Assembly: GCA_965368405.1 (NCBI GenBank)
Contig: CBDUMS010000017.1
Span: forward strand, 1-46,930
Reading direction: 5' to 3'
Source of the DNA: S012-113 sp965368405
Lineage (GTDB): Bacteria > Bacteroidota > Bacteroidia > Cytophagales > Cyclobacteriaceae
Length of the DNA stretch: 46,930 nt
Shown piece by piece: positions 41,664 to 46,930 of the stretch (positions are counted from its first letter, which is position 1; each line of letters opens with the position of its first letter). The notes under the pieces are model-generated. The model worked only from the letters and a program-made list of their open reading frames with translations, was not told the origin of the DNA and did not search any database. Made by a program: the position numbers and the translations under genes.

Positions 41664-43570
41664 TGAGGTGGACCATACTCTTTATAATAATTATCCTTAC
41701 GGGGCATAAACTGACCGCCCAGCGAATCCTTAGCGAAAACCGGAAAGCTAATAAACTCTTTGAGCAAGGGGAGAAACTACACATAGCCAGGAAATTTGAA
41801 GATGCAATCCAGAAGTATAATCTCGCTATTCAAAAAGATTCGTCCTTAGCAGAAGCCTATTTTCAAGCTGGGGCGGCATACTCTATATTGCTGGAGGAAG
41901 ATTCAGCCATAGTATATTATGAGGAGCTTGCACTTCGATTTGCCGAGGAACCTCGATATGCGGGAGCTCATTTACGGCTTGCAGAATACAATTTCTCTAA
42001 AGGTGACTATCATATTGCCTTGCAGCAGAGTAACAAGTTTTTATCTCTCAGGAAGAATGAAGATCGGTACGCCAGAAGAGCTAATTCCATCAGAATAAAT
42101 AGCGAGTTTGCTTTGAATAGAATTGATAACCCATTAAAATTTAACCCAAGGCCATTACCCTACCCAATCAATCAATTTCAACAACAATATTTCCCTGTTC
42201 TCTCTGCAGATCAAAAAGAACTATTCTACATAAAAAGAGATGAAAGCGAAGAGATTTATACTTCAAGAAGAAAGAGTAACGGCTCTTGGTCGGTGCCTGT
42301 ACCAATCGATTCATCCCTAACGACCGAGTATAATGAAGGAACCTGCTCGGTGGCTGCCGATGGACGTACCATGGTTTTTACTTCTTGCATGCGCGACGAT
42401 GGCTTTGGTAGTTGCGATCTGTACATCACAGAAAAGATGGGTGGAAAATGGTCGGTTCCCGTTAATATTGGCCGGCCGGTGAATAGTTCGGCATGGGACT
42501 CCCAGCCTTCTTTATCGGCCGATGGCAGAACCTTGTACTTTGTTTCTAATCGCAAAGGCGGTTTAGGTATGCGCGATATTTGGGTTACGCAGCGAAAAGC
42601 CAATAATAAGTGGACGATGCCTAAAAATCTTGGCCCGGCGATTAATAGCGAAGAAGACGATATATCTCCTTTTATTCACGTTAATGACCAGATATTATAT
42701 TTTTCCACGAATGCCAGACCAGGCTTTGGTGGCTTCGATATTTACTACTCCGAGAGGGTGCCCGAGCAGGGCTGGGGAGAACCCGAAAATTTCGGCTATC
42801 CGATAAATACCATGAACGATGAAGTTGCGATGTTCATTACATCCGATGGTGCTGCAGGCTATTATTCCTTCGAGACTGTTGTGGACAATAAACTACAGAG
42901 CAAGTTGTACCAAATTGATATTCCTGATGAAATCAGTATTAAAAACAGAAGTAGTTTTATTACCGGAATAGTCTACGACTCAATTACTAAGGCGCCGATT
43001 AAGGCTAAGGTGCAGCTTTACAACCTAACACAAGATGAACTTAATAGTGAGGTGTCTTCCGACAGTCTTACCGGAGAATATCTAATGGTGCTAACCGAAG
43101 GAGCAGACTATGCATTATACGTTGATGCGCCTAATTATTTATTCAAGAGCTACCATTTCGATTTTAGCATCGATAGCCTGAACCTGGAAGGCCTCTCCGC
43201 AGATATTGCGCTCAAAAGAATTGAAAGCGGTGATAAAACCACACTTAATAACGTCCTTTTTGAATTAGATTCTTATCAGTTATCGCGTAAATCTGCAGCA
43301 GCACTAATCTTTATAAAAACCTATCTGATGAACCACCCTGAAATATTAGCCGAAATCGCTGGTCATACAGACAATCAGGGTAGTGACGACTATAATTTGA
43401 ATCTGTCGCTTATGCGTGCACAAACTGTTTATAACTACCTTGTTGAGACCGGGATCGATCCAAACAGATTGTTTTTTAAAGGCTATGGAAGCAAAGAGCC
43501 AATAGCACCTAACGATTCACCAGAGGGAAGAGCTTTAAACCGTAGGATAGAGTTAAGAATTCTCGAATGA
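41663..43570 (+). CDS. PorE-like TPR/PD40/CarboxypepD/OmpA protein
   Basis: A 635-residue exported protein. A signal peptide (MRWTILFIIIILTGHKLTAQ) is followed by TPR-type helices (about 28-140), WD40-like PD40 beta-propeller repeats (about 165-400, e.g. PSLSADGRTLYFVSNRKGG), a carboxypeptidase-regulatory-like domain (about 430-505) and a C-terminal OmpA peptidoglycan-binding domain (about 525-635, AGHTDNQGSDDYN and EGRALNRRIELRI). This order is the one described for PorE of the type IX secretion system, though similar proteins exist outside it. No other T9SS gene lies nearby. Its ATG overlaps the queE stop by one base. Confidence 0.88.
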   Translation: MRWTILFIIIILTGHKLTAQRILSENRKANKLFEQGEKLHIARKFEDAIQKYNLAIQKDSSLAEAYFQAGAAYSILLEEDSAIVYYEELALRFAEEPRYAGAHLRLAEYNFSKGDYHIALQQSNKFLSLRKNEDRYARRANSIRINSEFALNRIDNPLKFNPRPLPYPINQFQQQYFPVLSADQKELFYIKRDESEEIYTSRRKSNGSWSVPVPIDSSLTTEYNEGTCSVAADGRTMVFTSCMRDDGFGSCDLYITEKMGGKWSVPVNIGRPVNSSAWDSQPSLSADGRTLYFVSNRKGGLGMRDIWVTQRKANNKWTMPKNLGPAINSEEDDISPFIHVNDQILYFSTNARPGFGGFDIYYSERVPEQGWGEPENFGYPINTMNDEVAMFITSDGAAGYYSFETVVDNKLQSKLYQIDIPDEISIKNRSSFITGIVYDSITKAPIKAKVQLYNLTQDELNSEVSSDSLTGEYLMVLTEGADYALYVDAPNYLFKSYHFDFSIDSLNLEGLSADIALKRIESGDKTTLNNVLFELDSYQLSRKSAAALIFIKTYLMNHPEILAEIAGHTDNQGSDDYNLNLSLMRAQTVYNYLVETGIDPNRLFFKGYGSKEPIAPNDSPEGRALNRRIELRILE

Positions 43571-43576
43571 GCTAGT

Positions 43577-44668
43577 TTATAATTTAGCAATAAGCTCCTT
43601 GGCAGTTTCATCCGAAGCTACTTTAGTACCAATCCTCTCTCGTAGATCTGTATAGTCGGTTGGCGTTGCAATAATTTTCTGCAACTCTTCTGAGATATTT
43701 TGAGGAGTACATTTTTCCTGGATTAACTCTGTAATTACTTCTTGGTTCATTATCAGATTAACAAGGGATATATAATCGACTTTTACCACAAGTCGAGCAA
43801 TAAAAATGGATAGCCAGCTGCTTTTATAGACAACTAGTTGTGGCACGTTCCATAGTGCTGTTTCGAGGGTGGCAGTTCCAGAGGTTACAATTGCTGCTTT
43901 ACTCGACGCGAGGAGATTGTAAGTATCATCAAAAATAAGTGTAGTGTTAGACAGGTTTTTGACGCCGTCGTAAGAGCTTTCAGGAAGATTTCTCACCCCC
44001 GCGACCAAGTAATGGTTTTCAGGATTCATCTTCATCACTTGAATTAAGCTAGGCAGAATTTTTTTAAGCTCCTGCTCGCGTGACCCTGGTAGGATAGCGA
44101 TTAGCGGTTTGGCGACATTAGTTAAACTATGCTTCTCCAGAAACTGATGATTTAGAACATGATGCTGCACGGCCTCTACTACCGGGTTACCGACATAACT
44201 AACCTCCTGAAAATCAAATCTTCTATAAAAGTCTACTTCAAAAGGTAGTATCGCAAACATGTAATCTACCGAGGCCTTCACCTTCAACGCCCTCTTCTGA
44301 TTCCATGCCCAAATTTTTGGAGATATATAATAAAACACCTTGATACCGACTCCCTTTGCAAACTTTGCAATACGAAGGTTAAATCCTGCATAGTCGACTA
44401 AAATTATAGCGTCGGGCTGAAAAGCTTGAATATCTGATTTACAACGTTTTAAATAACGACGAATAGTCATCAAATTCTTGAGAACCTCCAAAAAGCCCAT
44501 AAAGGCCATGCTGCTGTAGTGGACAACGAGTTCACCACCTACAGCTTCCATATAATCACCTCCGAAGTATCGAAACTCGGCAGTAGCATCCTTCCTCAAA
44601 ATTGCTTTCATAAGATTAGAAGCATGAAGGTCGCCTGATCTTTCACCAGCGATGAGGTAATATTTCAT
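43577..44668 (-). CDS. lpxB: Lipid-A-disaccharide synthase
   Basis: A 363-residue glycosyltransferase joining UDP-2,3-diacylglucosamine and lipid X to the lipid A disaccharide at the inner-membrane surface. The N-terminal signature AGERSGDLHAS (7-17) is clear, with YYISPKIWAWN near 130-140 and LPGSREQELKK near 202-212. TSGTATLETAL near 272-282 is the donor-binding block. Length is slightly below the E. coli enzyme (about 380). It converges on the PorE-like gene with a six-base gap. LpxH of the previous step is encoded at 33551-34318. Confidence 0.96.
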   Translation of the reverse strand: MKYYLIAGERSGDLHASNLMKAILRKDATAEFRYFGGDYMEAVGGELVVHYSSMAFMGFLEVLKNLMTIRRYLKRCKSDIQAFQPDAIILVDYAGFNLRIAKFAKGVGIKVFYYISPKIWAWNQKRALKVKASVDYMFAILPFEVDFYRRFDFQEVSYVGNPVVEAVQHHVLNHQFLEKHSLTNVAKPLIAILPGSREQELKKILPSLIQVMKMNPENHYLVAGVRNLPESSYDGVKNLSNTTLIFDDTYNLLASSKAAIVTSGTATLETALWNVPQLVVYKSSWLSIFIARLVVKVDYISLVNLIMNQEVITELIQEKCTPQNISEELQKIIATPTDYTDLRERIGTKVASDETAKELIAKL

Positions 44669-44824
44669 TTAGAGATCTTATTGATGATTAACATTGAAAT
44701 GACTTTCAGCTAGCAAATATATTTCTTATTGCTCTAAACATCTGACAGGCTCAATTCGCTCAGCGAGTTTTAATACCTTTGAGACCGAAAATGGTTTCTT
44801 ATCTCAACTTCAATTAAATAACAT

Positions 44825-46831
44825 ATGGAAAAATACACCAATGACTTAATAAATGAGTCGAGTCCATACCTGTTGCAACATGCACATAATCCGGTAAACT
44901 GGAAGCCATGGAACAAAAATTCTCTGGAGTTGGCGGAGCGAGAGGGGAAATTAATAATTATCAGCATTGGTTATGCAGCATGCCATTGGTGCCATGTTAT
45001 GGAGCATGAGTCATTCGAAGATGTTGAAGTTGCCGATAAGATGAACCAAAACTATATTGCTATTAAAGTAGACCGCGAAGAAAGACCGGATGTTGACCAG
45101 GTCTACATGGATGCAGCCCACTTAATTACAGGGCGTGGAGGGTGGCCATTAAATGTAATAGCACTACCCGATGGACGGCCAATTTATGCCGGAACCTATT
45201 TTACCAAACAGCAATGGTTAAAGGTTTTGAATGGGGTGTTCGACTTTTATAATACCACTCCCGAAAAGGCACTAGAGCAGGCCATGCAAATTGCAGCTGG
45301 TGTAAAAAAAATGAGTTATGTGCCCACTCCGCCAAAAACTACATTTAAGGTGGAAGTGCTTCAGAAAGCGGCTTCTAATTGGTTAAATGCTATCGACAAT
45401 CGCGAAGGAGGTAGAGCTGGCCAAATGAAATTTCCAATGCCAGGCGCCTATCTTTCTTTGCTGAGGTATGCAAGCGACCTCAAAGATGAACGGGGCCTCG
45501 ACTTGTGCCGACTTACCCTCGATAAGATGGCTATGGGTGGCTTGTACGACCAGATCGGTGGTGGTTTTTCTCGATATTCTGTTGATCCCTTATGGCATGT
45601 GCCACATTTCGAAAAAATGCTTTACGATAACGCTCAGCTCATCTCATTGTATAGCGAAGCGTATAAATATTTCAAGGACCCTTTTTATAAGCAGGTAGTT
45701 ACTGAGACGGTTGCATTTTGCGATCGAGAGCTCAAGAATGCCGAAGGAGCCTATTTTGCTTCTCTAGATGCCGATACCGAAGGTGAGGAAGGAAAGTTCT
45801 ATGTGTGGACCGCTCAGGAAATCGACGACCTTTTAAAAGAAGACGCACCCTTATTTAAATCTTTTTATGGTGTTACAGAAAATGGTAATTGGGAATCAGG
45901 TAAAAACGTCTTAAAAATGAGTGTTTCGCTCGAAGACCTTACAGATAAATTTAAGCTATCTACTGAAGAGATAGGGGTGAAGCTTAAAGACTCTAGAGAC
46001 AGGCTTTTTGAGGTACGTGAACAACGAACCCGCCCGCCGCTAGACGACAAAACCCTTACCGAATGGAATGCTTTAATGATTACGGGTTTAACGAAAGCTT
46101 ATGAGGCTACATCTGAGAACCCCTACCTTAATAAAGCTCTTGATGTTGCCGGTTTCCTTTGGCAAAATATGTGGTCTGAGTGAATTCTGTACCGCAATAG
46201 AAAAGGAGGGAAGACAAGTATTAATGGGTTTCTTGATGATTATGCTTTTACCGTTGCAGCATTTCTGGACCTATATCAGGCAACCTTTGATGTAATATGG
46301 CTAGAACGCTCGGAAGGTTTACTTGATGTACTATTTGCTGACTTTTATGATGAAAAAACCAAACTTTTTAGGTTTAAGTCGACACAAGACGACCCTCTTT
46401 TTGTTGCCAAATCAGTGATTGAAGATAATGTTATCCCAGCAGGCAACTCTCAAATGGGCTTAAATTTGTTTCGGATTGGGAAATTATTGGACAAATCAAA
46501 GTATCTGGAGGCTTCAAGCAATATGTTGAAGCAGGCTGCAGGAAATGTTGAGGAGCACGCCTCATTCTATTATAATTGGTTCGATCTTTATCGATTACAG
46601 ATACGTGAATTTAGCGAAATAGTAATTCTAGGAGAGAATTATGAAAATAAGCGAAGCGAATTGGTGACAAATCTATTGCCAAATTCAGTTGTCTTAGGTG
46701 GCGCTAAAGAGGCATATCTACCCTTGCTAAAACAAAAGAAAGTCCAGGGTAAAACCTTAATTTATGTTTGTATAGATAAGAGTTGCCAGATGCCGGTGGA
46801 GCTGGTTTCTGATGCTTTTGAGCAAATCTGA
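44825..46831 (+). pseudogene. Thioredoxin-domain protein (DUF255/YyaL type) with in-frame TGA
   Basis: A reading frame of 668 codons typical of the YyaL/SPATA20 family (about 670-690 residues), broken by a TGA at 46181-46183. The first part (452 residues) holds the thioredoxin-like N-terminus with CHWC at 53-56 (YAACHWCHVMEHESF) and the following glucosidase-like helical domain (GGGFSRYSVDPLWHVPHFEKMLYDNAQL). After the TGA the same frame continues with family-like sequence (LYRNRKGGKTSINGFLDDYAF, then PAGNSQMGLN and a C-terminal CIDKSCQMPV). A single G-to-T change would turn GGA (glycine) into TGA. Nonsense mutation or a sequencing error are both possible. A GTG at 46415 is not a convincing new start. 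Confidence 0.85.
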
Positions 46832-46930
46832 ATCTAAGTTTTAGAATATTGATTCTGGAACAGCGGCAGCAAGAATTATTAATCGCGTCTTTTCGCGCTT
46901 GAAACTGGATTATTTTAAGTAAATTCTTCT
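46832..46930. other. Short unannotated right end
   Basis: Ninety-nine bases after the thioredoxin-domain frame. No gene, tRNA or terminator is visible, and the window ends within non-coding sequence. Confidence 0.4.

Noticed and set aside
46181..46183. TGA as selenocysteine or a reassigned codon
   Set aside because: No selenocysteine-type context or nearby selenoprotein gene is seen, and other genes in the window end normally at TGA. A GGA to TGA change is simpler.

Overview
The window looks like a chromosome segment of a marine-type Bacteroidota bacterium, most likely of the order Cytophagales. This rests on AT-rich DNA with weak ribosome binding sites, a DUF4924 gene, a PorE-like TPR/PD40/OmpA protein, GH3/beta-lactamase-type architecture, ECF sigma/anti-sigma pairs beside outer-membrane or VWA proteins, and a voltage-gated-channel gene. 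No species is claimed. Nearly all of it is ordinary single-copy chromosome; only the left edge shows a mobile-element signature.

Left edge (1-560): the 3' half of a tRNA-Met(CAU) gene without its 5' half, with short tandem repeats to its left. This is what the far end of an element integrated in a tRNA gene looks like; the element would lie mainly left of base 1. A second, shorter copy of the tRNA 3' end with its own terminator follows.

566-11,432: rlmF (23S rRNA m6A1618 methyltransferase), aspA, two small ORFs, an M55 aminopeptidase, a BamA/D15-type outer-membrane protein, a BaiN-type flavoprotein, a type II NADH dehydrogenase, a seven-repeat FG-GAP propeller and a voltage-gated cation channel. 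11,459-15,012: small secreted proteins and a serine hydrolase that seems to have lost a GH3 barrel.

15,117-18,740: deoC, a two-domain ALDH16-type aldehyde dehydrogenase and acylphosphatase, a probable deoxyribose/acetaldehyde catabolic operon whose first two members resemble human DERA and ALDH16A1. 18,741-20,663: an unknown gene, panB and a phosphoribosyltransferase. 20,723-29,382: two ECF sigma/anti-sigma systems. The first has an anti-sigma factor fused to a TonB C-terminal domain and faces a VWA-domain protein; the second faces a beta-barrel protein whose gene overlaps a YopX-domain ORF. DUF4407 and fructosamine-kinase genes lie between them.

29,387-32,405: a free-standing acyl carrier protein and a histidine kinase/sigma54-activator pair. 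32,761-36,890: rsfS-ftsH-lpxH-unknown, divergent from birA. 37,687-44,668: DUF4924, lepA, folD-queE-PorE-like operon and lpxB. 44,825-46,831: a thioredoxin-domain (DUF255/YyaL-type) gene cut by one in-frame TGA. I see no CRISPR array, rRNA, complete tRNA or insertion sequence.
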